Shown one piece after another: positions 46,284 through 59,940 of a stretch of 64,000 nt of DNA. The stretch comes from Thermococcus sp. Bubb.Bath (GTDB lineage: Archaea; Methanobacteriota_B; Thermococci; Thermococcales; Thermococcaceae): contig NZ_SNUR01000004.1 of assembly GCF_012027595.1 (NCBI RefSeq), positions 1-64,000 of the forward strand. The letters run 5' to 3'. Both the position numbers and the translations under genes were made by a program. The notes under the pieces are model-generated. The model saw nothing but the letters and a program-made list of their open reading frames with translations. It made no database searches and was not told where the DNA came from. Numbering within the stretch: the first letter of the stretch is position 1; the number at the start of each line of letters is the position of its first letter.

Positions 46284-47681
46284 ATGCGCTTCATCGATCG
46301 CGAGAAGGAGCTTGGGGTTTTGCATAAAGCGAGGGAAAGGAGCAGAAAAAAGCTCTATACACTGGCCATTTACGGCCTGAGGAGAGTAGGGAAAACTCGA
46401 CTTTTGAGGGAATTCCTGGCCGAAGACGATTTATACTTCTTTGTTAACCGGGAGAAGGGAAGCACCGGGCTGTTAAGGGAGTATGAGAGCATTCTCCAGG
46501 AGAAGGGCGTGATAACGAAGAGGGAGAGAATAGAGAGCTGGGATGATTTTTTTGAGGTTCTCTTTGAGGGGTTTGAGGGGGCGGTTGCCTTTGACGAGTT
46601 CCAGGACTTCAGGTTTGTAGAGCCCTCTGTCTACCCGACCCTTCAGAGGCTCATCGATGAGAACGAAGAGAGAAGAAACATGCTTTTAATCTTCACCGGT
46701 TCAACGATTGGGGTGGTTGAAAAGCTATTCAGGGACTCGAAGGAACCCCTGTACGGAAGAATAAAGCGTGAGCTTCGTCTTAAGCCTCTGAAACTCTGGG
46801 GAAGCTATCAAATGGCCAGAGAGCTCGATATTGCAAAGCTGGACGATTTCTTTAAGGTTCACTCGGTATTCGGTGGCTTTCCCCGCTACTGGGTGGCCAT
46901 TGAGGACGAAGGTCTGGAAGGGAGGAACGCGGAGGAAATCCTGAGGGAGCTGTTTTTTGATGAATACGCTCCCCTCGCCGAGGAAGTGCCCAAGATACTC
47001 TCTCTTGAATTCGGGAAGAGGTCCGGAGTTTACTACGACATCCTGGAGGCGATAGCCAAAGGGGCCACCTCGATAAGCGGAATAGCGGGCTACCTCAACA
47101 GGGACGAAACTTCCCTGACCAGACAGCTCCGGGAGCTCGTGCATTATTTCAGGCTTGTTGACTACGACAGGGCGGTTCTGGGGAAGAGGAGTGTTCTCTA
47201 CATAAGCCACCCACTGGTGGCCTTCTGGTTCAGGTTCGTTCAGCCAAATCTTAGCATGTACGAGTTTGACAGGGAAAGGCTGTGGAAGCGGGTAAAAAAT
47301 GGAATGGGGGACTATGTAGGTAAAAGGTTTGACTTCGCGTGCAGGGAGCTGCTTCTTCTTGAGGAACTGCCCTTCAAACCGGTCAGCATCGGAAGGCACT
47401 GGGGTTATTACCGGGAGAAAGGTGTTAGGAAGGTGTACGAAATAGACGTAGTGGCCCTTGACGAGAGCGGAAAACGGGCAATATTCGGGGAATGCAAATG
47501 GAGAAACCGAGCTCAGAACGGGCAAAAACTCGTGGAAGAACTCAAAAGGAAGGTGGAGCTGACGGGCTGGAAGGGGGAGGCCCACTATCTCCTGATTGGC
47601 AAGAGTTTCAAGAACGTCCCTGAGGGGGTTAAGGTTATAGACGAGGAAAGGATTAGGAAACTCCTGGAGGGATCGGAATGA
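46284..47681 (+). CDS. Archaeal AAA-type ATPase with C-terminal DUF234 domain
   Basis: A 465-residue protein. It starts RFIDREKELGVLHKARE, has Walker A YGLRRVGKTRLLREF, the catalytic block VAFDEFQDFRF and sensor IFTGSTIGVV, then a winged helix (GATSISGIAGYLNRDETSLTRQ), and a DUF234 restriction-like nuclease domain with Asp in VYEIDVVALDES and ECKWRN (a D...ExK pattern). A P-loop ATPase fused to a nuclease-like domain fits DNA cutting linked to mobile elements or defence. It overlaps the next gene by four bases. Function is not established. Confidence 0.85.
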   Translation: MRFIDREKELGVLHKARERSRKKLYTLAIYGLRRVGKTRLLREFLAEDDLYFFVNREKGSTGLLREYESILQEKGVITKRERIESWDDFFEVLFEGFEGAVAFDEFQDFRFVEPSVYPTLQRLIDENEERRNMLLIFTGSTIGVVEKLFRDSKEPLYGRIKRELRLKPLKLWGSYQMARELDIAKLDDFFKVHSVFGGFPRYWVAIEDEGLEGRNAEEILRELFFDEYAPLAEEVPKILSLEFGKRSGVYYDILEAIAKGATSISGIAGYLNRDETSLTRQLRELVHYFRLVDYDRAVLGKRSVLYISHPLVAFWFRFVQPNLSMYEFDRERLWKRVKNGMGDYVGKRFDFACRELLLLEELPFKPVSIGRHWGYYREKGVRKVYEIDVVALDESGKRAIFGECKWRNRAQNGQKLVEELKRKVELTGWKGEAHYLLIGKSFKNVPEGVKVIDEERIRKLLEGSE

Positions 47682-48430
47682 ACCGCGACGAACTCGTCTC
47701 GTTCCTGAATGAATACCTCAACGTCTCAGCCTACCCCGACAAATCCAGCAACGGCCTCCAGGTGGAGGGGAAGGAGGAGGTTGAACGCGTTGCCTTCACG
47801 GTGGATACGACTCTCAGGACGATAGAGCGCGCAGCTGAGGCCGGTGCCGACATGATGATAGTCCACCACGGCATGATATGGGGTGGGATAAACTACGTAA
47901 CCGGGATACACTACAAACGCTTGAAAGCGCTGCTCTCTTCAGGGATTAACCTCTACGCGGCTCATCTTCCGCTCGATGCCCACCCAGAGGTCGGAAACAA
48001 CGTTGAACTACTTAGGCTCCTGGGACTGGAGCCGAAAGGGCCTTTCGGTGAATACAGAGGACTCTCCATCGGATTCTGGGGAGAGTTCGAGGAGCCGCAA
48101 CCGATAGAGAAAATCGCGGGGATAATCGCGGAGAAGCTCGATACAGCTGTGAAGACCTACGAGTTCGGGAAGAGGGAAATTAAAACCGTCGGGGCAATCA
48201 GTGGGGAGGGTGCCTTCGCTCTGGAAGAAGCCCGGAGGAAGGGAATCGACCTGCTCATAACCGGAGAGTTCGGCCACGCGGACTACCTAACGGCCATCGA
48301 CCTGCCACAGAGCGTTCTGGTTGCCGGCCACTACAAGACCGAGACCCTTGGTGTTAGAGCCCTGATGCCGCTCCTCAGGGAGAAGTTCGGGCTGGATGTA
48401 TTTTTCATCGACGAACCGACCGGGCTCTGA
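47678..48430 (+). CDS. Nif3-like dinuclear metal-centre protein
   Basis: A 250-residue member of the Nif3/DUF34 family (toroidal hexamers with two metal ions). Metal ligands are visible in MMIVHHGMIWGG, AAHLPLDAHPEVGNN, and the late GHYKTETLGV. Some members have been tied to GTP cyclohydrolase or tRNA metabolism, but the activity is not settled. The start overlaps the ATPase stop, which may only reflect packing. Confidence 0.87.
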   Translation: MNRDELVSFLNEYLNVSAYPDKSSNGLQVEGKEEVERVAFTVDTTLRTIERAAEAGADMMIVHHGMIWGGINYVTGIHYKRLKALLSSGINLYAAHLPLDAHPEVGNNVELLRLLGLEPKGPFGEYRGLSIGFWGEFEEPQPIEKIAGIIAEKLDTAVKTYEFGKREIKTVGAISGEGAFALEEARRKGIDLLITGEFGHADYLTAIDLPQSVLVAGHYKTETLGVRALMPLLREKFGLDVFFIDEPTGL

Positions 48431-48442
48431 CTTCCTTCGTTT

Positions 48443-48934
48443 TCACATTTTGCTTTTCCCTTGAGTTAAAGGATTCCCAAATGGGTCTATCAGGCCGGCG
48501 CGGATGAGGGATGAGCTGATCTTCGGCCCTATCCTGCTCCGTACGAGCTTTATCGTGATCACATCAAGCGGAGGTAGCCCCTTCTCTTCCCTCGCCCGGT
48601 TAACGATGATGGCCCCTTTGTACGTCTCTTCGCTGACGACGATGGCCTCAAGGTCTTTCAGCCTGTCGGCAAAGCCGATGGCGGTGTGTATCTTGATAAC
48701 CCGGTAGTTCCTGAGGCCATTTACCTCGAAGAACTTGAGGAGATCCCGAAGGCGGAGCCCGTAGGGAAGTATTTTTTCGGCGTAGGGCTTATTCACAATC
48801 ATCTCATCGGAGGTTAGGCCCACGTAGACGTACTCCCCAACTTCAAACGCCTTTCTGAGGAGGGCCTTGTGGCCGAGATGGAGCCTGTCAAACGTGCCAC
48901 CCACTACAACCTTCCGGTACGGCTTCTGGCCCAT
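48443..48934 (-). CDS. coaD: Phosphopantetheine adenylyltransferase (archaeal type)
   Basis: Transfers AMP to 4'-phosphopantetheine to give dephospho-CoA; 163 residues, cytidylyltransferase-like fold. The motif KVVVGGTFDRLHLGHKALL is at the N terminus, and the second nucleotide loop ends LVRSRIGPKISSSLIR (an ISSS variant of ISSTxIR). The ATG at 48934 follows GTGAGGG. It is the archaeal COG1019 form, not the bacterial CoaD. PanE at 9 kb belongs to the same route. Confidence 0.92.
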   Translation of the reverse strand: MGQKPYRKVVVGGTFDRLHLGHKALLRKAFEVGEYVYVGLTSDEMIVNKPYAEKILPYGLRLRDLLKFFEVNGLRNYRVIKIHTAIGFADRLKDLEAIVVSEETYKGAIIVNRAREEKGLPPLDVITIKLVRSRIGPKISSSLIRAGLIDPFGNPLTQGKSKM

Positions 48935-48943
48935 TGACAACCC

Positions 48944-49726
48944 TCACAGGGGCTCGAATTCCCTCAGAAGGAGGGCCCTTTCACGCTCGTCTAACGCTTC
49001 CCCGTCCGCGAACACTACGAGAGTAGAGCCTGCCGATGTCACGTGATCCTTCAGGTTGATGAGGAACTTAAAGACCGATGTGAAATCACTATAGAGGAGG
49101 AGGTACTCAAGGCAGTCAATGACGACGAGGGAACCGGGCCTCTCCCTGACGAACCTTATGGCGTTGTCCTGAATTACATGAAGCGCCGTTGGGGAGATCC
49201 CCTTGTCAGTGACCTGGGTTATCCAAACCGGCACCACAAAATCGCCAAGTTCGGAGTAAAAATTCGGGTTTCGGGTGAAAACAATGGTCGGGCGCTGAAA
49301 GGATTTTATGACGTTGAGCACCTCGAACATCTTCCCGCGGGAGCCCATTATTAAATAGGCTCCTGTAAGGGCATCCTTTTTATCCTGGGGGGAAGGTTGG
49401 GATGGAGAAGTGGACGCCAGCGGGATGTATGAGTTCTCAAGTCGAATCACATACACTACCATCGTATAGATAACGCCAACTATCGAGACACCGTAAAAAA
49501 ATACGTATAGGTAGCCTGCGTAAGGAACCTGGACAAAATCCGCAATGAGATCAACGGTCCTACCCGCAACACCAAAAGCCAAGAAGACAACTGCACTCCT
49601 TATGAACGGCTTGAGCTCAGCGGTGTAGCGGTTCCACCGCTTGGCGAAGAAGTACCATACGTAGAGGAGGGCAATCAGGAGGGTTACATCGTATACCAGC
49701 TGATACGTCGGAACCAGCAATTCCAT
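48944..49726 (-). CDS. DUF835 membrane protein
   Basis: A 260-residue protein. Three or so N-terminal membrane helices (LVYDVTLLIALLYVWYFF, AVVFLAFGVAGR, LYVFFYGVSIVGVIYTMVVY) are followed by a cytoplasmic DUF835 domain (AYLIMGSRGKMFEVL, VIDCLEYLLLYSDF, STLVVFADGEALDERERALL). DUF835 looks like a degenerate RecA/KaiC fold without a P-loop and is common in Thermococcales, where it is suspected of signalling. No partner is evident; coaD lies downstream after ten bases. Confidence 0.8.
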   Translation of the reverse strand: MELLVPTYQLVYDVTLLIALLYVWYFFAKRWNRYTAELKPFIRSAVVFLAFGVAGRTVDLIADFVQVPYAGYLYVFFYGVSIVGVIYTMVVYVIRLENSYIPLASTSPSQPSPQDKKDALTGAYLIMGSRGKMFEVLNVIKSFQRPTIVFTRNPNFYSELGDFVVPVWITQVTDKGISPTALHVIQDNAIRFVRERPGSLVVIDCLEYLLLYSDFTSVFKFLINLKDHVTSAGSTLVVFADGEALDERERALLLREFEPL

Positions 49727-49813
49727 AGTTCAACACCATCTGAGCCATTTAATTCTCGACGGCCCGTTAGCACGTCATCACGTGTTACTTAAACCTTTCG
49801 TCAAAACTAAAGG

Positions 49814-52217
<2,404 letters not shown>

Positions 52218-52847
52218 TATCGGGATCGCTATCGTCAGGATCGCCACCCAGCCGAAGAGGATGTCCTTGATGACCTTTCTGTCAATGCCCTCGCCTGTGA
52301 TTATTCCAGCTCCAACAACTCCTCCAACTATAGTCTGGCTTGAGCTAACGGGAAGACCAAGGATGTTGGCCAAGCTGACGGGGATGGCAGAGCCGAACTG
52401 GGCGGAGAATGCCGAAATAGGGCCCAGGGCGGTTATCTTACTCTCGACGGTGTGCATGACGGCGTAGCTGAAGGTGAGGGAACCCATGGCCAAGCTAAGT
52501 GCCACGAGAATTCCGGCAGCCCTCGGTTCCAGGAATCCGGCACCAACTGTAGGGCCGGAGGCGTTTGCAACTTCGTTCGTCCCGAAGTTAACGGCCATGT
52601 AGGAGCCTCCGAGAATGGCCAGGGCCTTGTATAGTGCCTCGATCGTGGACACGCTCTTCATGAAGAGACTACTTTTCCGTAGAACTTGTAGAGAATCGCC
52701 ACGAGGATTCCGGAAAGGATTGGAGAGACAACCCAAGCCGCAGCTATCTTAAGCATTGTGAACCAGTTGACGGGGCACCTATGCTGAGCCCAACGCCGAC
52801 GACCCCTCCAATAATGGCCCGAGTCGTGGAGACGGGAAGCCCCTGAT

Positions 52848-53222
52848 AGTAGCGAGGAAGAGAAGAACCACAAAAAAGCCGTGGAGTTCCTTGAGTCCAA
52901 AGCCGTTTCCGGGGTGAGGTTCGTAATCGGGCGCCCAGTTCTGATGGAGTTTCTCAACGGGACATCAAAGAGAGCCGGAAAAAAGGTCGCACTCGAACTC
53001 AAGAGGCCGATAGAGGCGATTAGGTTCGTAATAATTGAAAAAGAGACCGAGGAAGACTGGGAAAGGGCGTGGGAGATATTTGAAAGGTTTGACGACCACG
53101 ACGGGATGGACGTTACAGACTGCCTAAGCTTCGCCATCATGGAGAGGCCCGGCATAAGGGAGACCTTCACCTTCAACGGGGATATTATCGCAGTTGGTTA
53201 CAAGATAAAACTTAGGCTTTAG
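52848..53222 (+). pseudogene. VapC-like PIN-domain gene lacking its 5' end
   Basis: The frame carries the middle and end of a PIN nuclease: SSEEEKNHKKAVEFLESKAV, RPVLMEFLNGT, EIFERFDDHDGMDVTDCLS and FAIMERPGI, but no start codon or the first catalytic Asp strand. The first available start is a GTG at 52881, too late for a working domain, and a stop lies just upstream of 52815. It begins within a few bases of where the pitA fragment on the other strand breaks off, so one deletion probably removed the front of both genes and any antitoxin between them. Confidence 0.72.
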
Positions 53223-53232
53223 AGATGTCTGA

Positions 53233-54590
<1,358 letters not shown>

Positions 54591-56027
54591 CGGAGGAAAC
54601 AGCTCGGGTACGAGCTCGAGCCACTCGACTAGTGGCGGGGGAACAAGCAGCCAAAAGCAGGTAGAGCTCTCCGTAATGGTTCCACAGGGGGATCCCACCC
54701 TCCAGCCATTCATTCAAACTGTTGCAAATGATTTCATGGCTAAACATCCTAACGTTAAGATCACGTTGCAGCCCGTCCCCTTTAGCCAGATGGTAACTAC
54801 CGCTTTGGCCGCCCTCAAGAATAAGAACCCGTCGCCCAGTATCATAATCTTCTATCCTTCACAGGCTTCATCACTAGGCCCATGGCTGCTGGATCTGAGG
54901 AAATATTTTGACAATGGTCTGTTCAACAAGAGCGATATTCCTGAGTCATCGATGCTTCCGGTGTATCTACTGGACAAGAATGGCAACGTTCAGAAGATCT
55001 TCGGTGTCCCGTTCCAGCAGGTTTTCGGCTACGTGCTAATATACCGGAAGAGCATTTTCAACAATAAGACCTTGCAAGAAGAGTTCCAGCAGAAGTACGG
55101 GTTCCCCTTCGACCCGAAGGAATGGTCATCATGGGATCAGCTGATTGCAGCGGCGAGCTTCATACAATCCAAGCATCTCACAAAGTGGGCCCTGCTGTTC
55201 CCCGATGGTCTAGAACAGTCCATATTCAACACTTACACCGGGATCTTCTACACTTACGCCCTGAGCATGAATGACAGTTGCCCGGACATTCCGATCAAAG
55301 ATGGGAAGATACCCACACATGGGTACTGGCTATATGTGAAGGAAGAGAACGGTACGATCGTCCCCACCTTTGATTGTCCCTCGGCTATCGAGGCATTGAA
55401 GGAGTATAAGAAGCTGATACAGTTTGAGCCGCCGATTGATGAACAAGCGATGGAGTACAGTCAGATCAGGGACCTCTTCAGGACTGGAGACTACGCCATG
55501 GTCGCAGCTTGGACTAGCTTCATACCAGTTTACAATGGCACCGGCTCGAAGGTCGCAGGTGATATCGATGTGGCACCCCTGCCCGGTGGCAAGAACCCCT
55601 GGGGCACAAGCCAGGCGCCGACGTTTATAGGTATAAACCCGTATGCCCCTGACGTTAAAATGGCCGCTGAGTTCATAGCATTCCTGCTACAGCCGAGTGA
55701 GATGAAGAAGGGTGCAGAACAGGTGGGATTCATACCGGCAACATTCTCAGGCCTTAGGGAGGCTTCAAAAGTACCTAAAACTGCCTGGGTGAAACAATTC
55801 ATGCCCCTATTGGAGAAGTCCGCTATAACCAATATTCAGAGGCTTACGCTGCAGAATAGGATCCTAAACTTCTTCACCGGTCTGAAGCCAATATTCATCA
55901 ACGAGGTCGCAAAGTACTTCAGAGGGCAACAGACAGCTGAGCAGGCGATGCACACTATTACCGAGCAATGGGAGAAGATAATGAAAGTGTCACCGAGTTG
56001 AGGAAACACTAAAGGGGAGAGGGGACC

Positions 56028-57761
56028 ATGAAAAGGTTTAATAAGATTGATAAACACGTTTTTTTGCTGGCCCTCCCAGGGCTAGCCTATATTCTTGTTT
56101 TTACCCTTTACCCTATCTTAAACAATTTTTATCTTAGCCTTCATGAGCAAGATATTTATGGTCATCTTCACTGGGTGGGTCTTGGAAATTACAAATGGTT
56201 TACAGTAGACCCGTATTTTAACAATATATTGCATAATACTCTCCTATATTCCCTGGCAACGCCTACTATAGATATTATTTTGGCGGTACCCATTGCGATA
56301 GCCTTGAAGAGGATTGGTGGGAAATGGCTCATACCGCTTATGGTTTCCGCGTTTATACCGTGGGTTACGGCCGCCATGGCCTGGTACCTGTTCCTCAATC
56401 CCAACTATGGTTTGGGCTACTATCTCTTCGCATATGGTATAATACACACGAATCCAATGATGTCAAAATGGACCATAGTGCTTATAGATGTTTGGGAAAC
56501 ACTGCCTACGAGCGTCTTATTAATTTATGCTGGGCTGAGGGCCATACCGAAGAGTATAGAGGAAGCGGCCCATGCCGATGGGCTTACTGGAGCTAAGAAG
56601 TTGCTGAGCGTGGATCTCCCCCTTGTAATTCCAAATATTCTAACGGCATTCATACTGGCAACACTGGCTGGCTTTTTCACTTTTGATCCGATATATATTG
56701 GGACTTCTCAGGCTGGGCCTAGGATACTGGATGACTTGGCGTTCTATGCTTACGTTAACTTTTTCAATCTGGAGCCAGGATATGCTGCAGCCTTAATAGT
56801 ACTAATGACAATAATCTCCACCATCCTATCAGTGGCGTATCTGAAATTGATGTATTCTAAGAAAGCTATGAGGCTCCCCGTGCCCCGATTTATACCCAAT
56901 AAGGAGGTTCCCAAGGTACTCCACTATCTCGTCCTTGGGATAGTATTAGTATTCATACTCGTTCCCTTCGCTTGGCTGATACTCGTCTCCCTGAAGACAC
57001 CTCTGGAGGTAATACAGACACCTCCTACGATATTACCCCATCATATAAGCCTCGGGAACTATAAGTGTGCGCTGTGGGTTTCATGTAACCATCCAGGTGT
57101 TCCTATGGGAGGATTACCATTCCTTATAACCAGCCTTGGAGTTTCAACGATCAATGTGCTGATAACAGTGTTGCTAGCTGGCATGTTGGCCTATGCAATG
57201 TCAGTCCATAGGTTCGGTGGGAACAAGCTCGTTACGTACATACTCTACCTTACGGCCACACCAACGCTAATCTACATAATACCATTCTACATAATCCTGA
57301 AGCACCTTAACATTATCAACACCTGGTGGGGGTTAATCCTTGTATATCCCGTGATGACGATACCGTACAATACGTGGATCCTCTACAACTACTACAAGAC
57401 GTTCCCGAAGCAGATGGAGGAGGCTGCACTAGCCGATGGAATGTCGAGGATAAAAGCGTTCTTCAAGGTAGTTCTTCCACTCAATAAGTCGGGGCTTAGT
57501 GTCGCGGCAATATATGCGTTCATATTCTCTTGGGGGGCCTTAGTATTCCCGCTGGCATTTACCTATACTCCACTGGACCTGAGGCACTTCTGGAGGTTGA
57601 GCGGTGCCGAAACATATTCGATCTATATTGCGATGCTGATGAGTCCCGCAACTGCGAGCTATGGTGCTGTGGCCGCAGCCGGGATACTTAGCTCTCTACC
57701 TCCGTTAGTCCTGCTGGTATTGGCACGTAACAACCTGGAGAAACTGTGGGGGCTGAGGTGA
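56028..57761 (+). CDS. ABC permease with both membrane halves fused (MalF-MalG / UgpA-UgpE type)
   Basis: A 577-residue protein containing two complete permease domains in one chain. The first ends near residue 285; the second starts around LHYLVLGIVLVFILVPFAW. Each half has its ATPase-docking EAA loop: SIEEAAHADGLTGAKKLLSV near residue 180 and QMEEAALADGMSRIKAFFKV near residue 465. In most related transporters these are two genes. Base composition is clearly more AT-rich than the flanks, with many ATA and AAT codons, consistent with a foreign origin. AGGGGAGAGGGGACC precedes the ATG. Confidence 0.88.
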   Translation: MKRFNKIDKHVFLLALPGLAYILVFTLYPILNNFYLSLHEQDIYGHLHWVGLGNYKWFTVDPYFNNILHNTLLYSLATPTIDIILAVPIAIALKRIGGKWLIPLMVSAFIPWVTAAMAWYLFLNPNYGLGYYLFAYGIIHTNPMMSKWTIVLIDVWETLPTSVLLIYAGLRAIPKSIEEAAHADGLTGAKKLLSVDLPLVIPNILTAFILATLAGFFTFDPIYIGTSQAGPRILDDLAFYAYVNFFNLEPGYAAALIVLMTIISTILSVAYLKLMYSKKAMRLPVPRFIPNKEVPKVLHYLVLGIVLVFILVPFAWLILVSLKTPLEVIQTPPTILPHHISLGNYKCALWVSCNHPGVPMGGLPFLITSLGVSTINVLITVLLAGMLAYAMSVHRFGGNKLVTYILYLTATPTLIYIIPFYIILKHLNIINTWWGLILVYPVMTIPYNTWILYNYYKTFPKQMEEAALADGMSRIKAFFKVVLPLNKSGLSVAAIYAFIFSWGALVFPLAFTYTPLDLRHFWRLSGAETYSIYIAMLMSPATASYGAVAAAGILSSLPPLVLLVLARNNLEKLWGLR

Positions 57762-57768
57762 GGAGATC

Positions 57769-58758
57769 ATGCTCGTACTTGAGAATATTAGGAAGAGGTT
57801 CAAGGATTTTGAACTCTACATCGAGAAGCTGGAGTTCTATGATAACGAGTACGCAGTGATAGTTGCGCCATCGGGATCTGGTAAGACTACCACCCTGCGC
57901 ATAATCGCTGGCCTCGAAACCCCAGACGAAGGGAGAGTGATCCTTGACGGGGAGGATATTACTAATCTTCCACCCTGGAAGAGAAACATTGGTATAGTAT
58001 TCCAGAACTATGCATTATACCCTCACTTAACAGCCTTAGAGAACATTGCCATGCCACTGAAGATAAAGGGGCTTGACAGTGAGGAGATACATGAGAAGGT
58101 GATAGAGATAGCGAAAATACTGGAGATAGAGAAGATTCTGGATAAGTATCCAAGCCAGTTATCTGGAGGACAGCAGCAGAGGGTTGCATTGGCTAGAGCA
58201 TTAGTGAAGGAGCCAAAGGTACTCCTGCTGGATGAACCTCTTAGCAACATAGATGCTAGGCTCAAACTGGATCTTAGGGGTTTTCTGAAGAGTGTTCAGA
58301 GAAGGCTACACATGACGGCAATACATGTCACGCACGATCAGGAGGAGGCCATGGCCATTGGTGACAGGATAGTGATAATAAACGAGGGGAGGATTGAGCA
58401 GGTTGGGACACCTGTAGAAGTGTACAATAGACCTAAAACCCTCTTTGTATACAATTTCGTTGGGCTAAGCAACCTTCTCCCAGGAAGCATGTTCGGTTTC
58501 AGCGACAATGTGATCGTAGGGTTTAGGCCCGAGAACGTAATGATATCCCTCACGGAGGACACAGGGTTGAAGGCTGAGGTCCTCACAATACAATATCTTG
58601 GCTCTCATAATCTGATAGAACTTAGAGTGGGGGAACATACGATTAAAGCCAGGACGAGCTTTGAGCTTCCCGTCAAAGAGAAGGAAACTGTTTACATTAA
58701 AATACCGCGTGAGAAAATGCTGCTCTTCGATAAAAAAGGAGGTGAGCTGATAAAATGA
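57769..58758 (+). CDS. ABC transporter ATP-binding protein (MalK/UgpC type)
   Basis: A 329-residue ATPase that powers the fused permease. Walker A APSGSGKTTTLRIIAGL, Q-loop VFQNYALYPHL, signature LSGGQQQRVALARAL, Walker B VLLLDEPLSNIDARL and the H-loop HVTHDQEEAM are intact. A C-terminal TOBE-like domain (from about residue 235) is of the kind that senses ligand or regulators in MalK/UgpC. It starts eight bases after the permease and overlaps the hydrolase gene by ATGA, so the four genes are one operon. Confidence 0.92.
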   Translation: MLVLENIRKRFKDFELYIEKLEFYDNEYAVIVAPSGSGKTTTLRIIAGLETPDEGRVILDGEDITNLPPWKRNIGIVFQNYALYPHLTALENIAMPLKIKGLDSEEIHEKVIEIAKILEIEKILDKYPSQLSGGQQQRVALARALVKEPKVLLLDEPLSNIDARLKLDLRGFLKSVQRRLHMTAIHVTHDQEEAMAIGDRIVIINEGRIEQVGTPVEVYNRPKTLFVYNFVGLSNLLPGSMFGFSDNVIVGFRPENVMISLTEDTGLKAEVLTIQYLGSHNLIELRVGEHTIKARTSFELPVKEKETVYIKIPREKMLLFDKKGGELIK

Positions 58759-59528
58759 TAATTCACTTCTTTGGTACTGGAGCCGGTGGGAGTCCTGGAT
58801 CCAAGAGGTTCAGATCGTCCACCCTATTCGAGTTCGATGATGATCGCATCTTGCTAGTGGACTGTGGGGTGGGATGTCACTATAGACTGTCAGATAAGGG
58901 ACTGCTAACAGAGGTCGATACAGTCTTTATAACCCACTCACATATAGACCACTTTCTAGGATTACCCGAGTTTCTCTTTCAGGCACACTTAGAGGGGAGA
59001 AAGAAGGAACTAACAGTATATGCCCCAAGGATCGTTGGGAGGATGATAGAGGTTGTAGCACCCTACCTTTACACAAGCCTGGGATTTAAGTGGGAGCTGA
59101 AAAACATAGAGCCGAGAACAATAAACGAGCTGGGTGACAATAAGTTATTTTTCTGCAGAGCATGCCATCCCACGGCGGAAGAAGCATATGCACTCCTCAT
59201 ACAGACCTCAGGAGGGTTGCGGATAGCTTATAGTGGCGACACTTCCGAGCCATGCCAGGACTTCTTAGAGTGCATTGGTGGAAGAGCGGATGTTTTGATT
59301 CATGAGGCAACATGTAATGAGAATAATAAAGACGTCTGCTATAAGTACGGACATACGACCACCATGGAAGCTGTGGAGCTCGGTGAGAAGCTGGGAGCCA
59401 AGCTAACGATACTGAACCATATAGACGAATACTTCAATAGCACCATAATACAGGACGTTGCACGGCTAAGGCTAAAGTACAGGACAAAGATACTCGTTCC
59501 GAATGACCTGGATTCTATCTATATCTAA
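58755..59528 (+). CDS. Metallo-beta-lactamase-fold hydrolase (RNase Z/PhnP-like)
   Basis: A 257-residue cytoplasmic hydrolase. Metal ligands are in FITHSHIDHFLGLP (HxHxDH), the His of RACHPTAEEAY, the bridging Asp of AYSGDTSEP and the late His of LTILNHIDEYF; HEATCNENN resembles the HEAT loop of phosphodiesterases of this fold. Relatives cleave tRNA 3' ends (RNase Z) or cyclic phosphates (PhnP). It lacks the long exosite arm of true RNase Z. Its place as last gene of an import operon, coupled by ATGA, suggests it cleaves the imported compound, perhaps a phosphodiester; that is inference. Confidence 0.8.
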   Translation: MIIHFFGTGAGGSPGSKRFRSSTLFEFDDDRILLVDCGVGCHYRLSDKGLLTEVDTVFITHSHIDHFLGLPEFLFQAHLEGRKKELTVYAPRIVGRMIEVVAPYLYTSLGFKWELKNIEPRTINELGDNKLFFCRACHPTAEEAYALLIQTSGGLRIAYSGDTSEPCQDFLECIGGRADVLIHEATCNENNKDVCYKYGHTTTMEAVELGEKLGAKLTILNHIDEYFNSTIIQDVARLRLKYRTKILVPNDLDSIYI

Positions 59529-59751
59529 GGGAGCGACGAGATAATGTGCAAGAAGGTTTTTATATTTTTACTGTCATACTCTTAATTCTCAACATCAAGT
59601 TGCGACGTAACAGTTATGGGAAGTTTTTTGTCTCCCTTAAAGTTTTAGCGGCGGGCTCTGTAAAGGGCAACAGAACATTTTATCAACTTCCATTGGTAGT
59701 TGTTTCACTGTGATCCACCCATATCCTAATAGGATGGGGGGAGATATATGT
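59529..59751. other. Non-coding right end of the inserted cassette
   Basis: This 223-base AT-rich stretch has no gene. It contains a TATA-like GGTTTTTATATTTTTAC near 59554-59570 with no reading frame behind it, a T-rich stretch near 59620, and a small perfect hairpin ATCCTA-A-TAGGAT (59723-59735) flanked by CCC and GGGG, which could be a terminator or a site. It ends where copy B of the duplication begins. Confidence 0.55.
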
Positions 59752-59940
59752 ACACCTATGTTGTAGAATAGAGAACAATTATCTATATAGATTCATTACC
59801 TAAATATATTTTATTGCGGCAATCTTTATATTTTCTGACCTTCTTTTAAACACCGGTGAACTCCATGAAGAGAGTTATCTCGGTGTTTATCGTCCTGCTG
59901 CTGGGACTCTCCCTGGCGGCAAGCGGCTGCATCTCAGGAG
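59752..59940 (+). repeat. Copy B of the duplicated trm14-tail / pstS promoter and signal-peptide junction
   Basis: Copy B carries only the last codons of trm14 (ACACCTATGTTGTAGAATAG, then GAGAACAA; 59752-59778, one mismatch to copy A), a spacer different from that of copy A, and then 59825-59905, identical to 54480-54560. Similarity runs through the lipobox Cys codon of pstS. Since trm14 is whole only at copy A and pstS only at copy B, the DNA between the copies looks inserted into an ancestral trm14-pstS junction. Confidence 0.9.
59825..59834 (+). promoter_or_regulatory. TATA box of pstS (copy B)
   Basis: TTTATATTTT with the same spacing to GGTGA and the ATG as in copy A. Phosphate control is expected for a pst operon, but no named regulator motif can be recognised. 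Confidence 0.5.

Noticed and set aside
49765-49800. GTGATGA on the minus strand upstream of the DUF835 gene as a possible C box
   Set aside because: No CTGA lies at guide distance and no second box pair exists, so it is not a C/D sRNA.
52658-53176. Continuous minus-strand frame spanning the pitA/vapC junction
   Set aside because: Its first part is antisense to the PIN-domain sequence and only the last 40 or so residues are permease; the apparent fusion is an accident of the frameshift.
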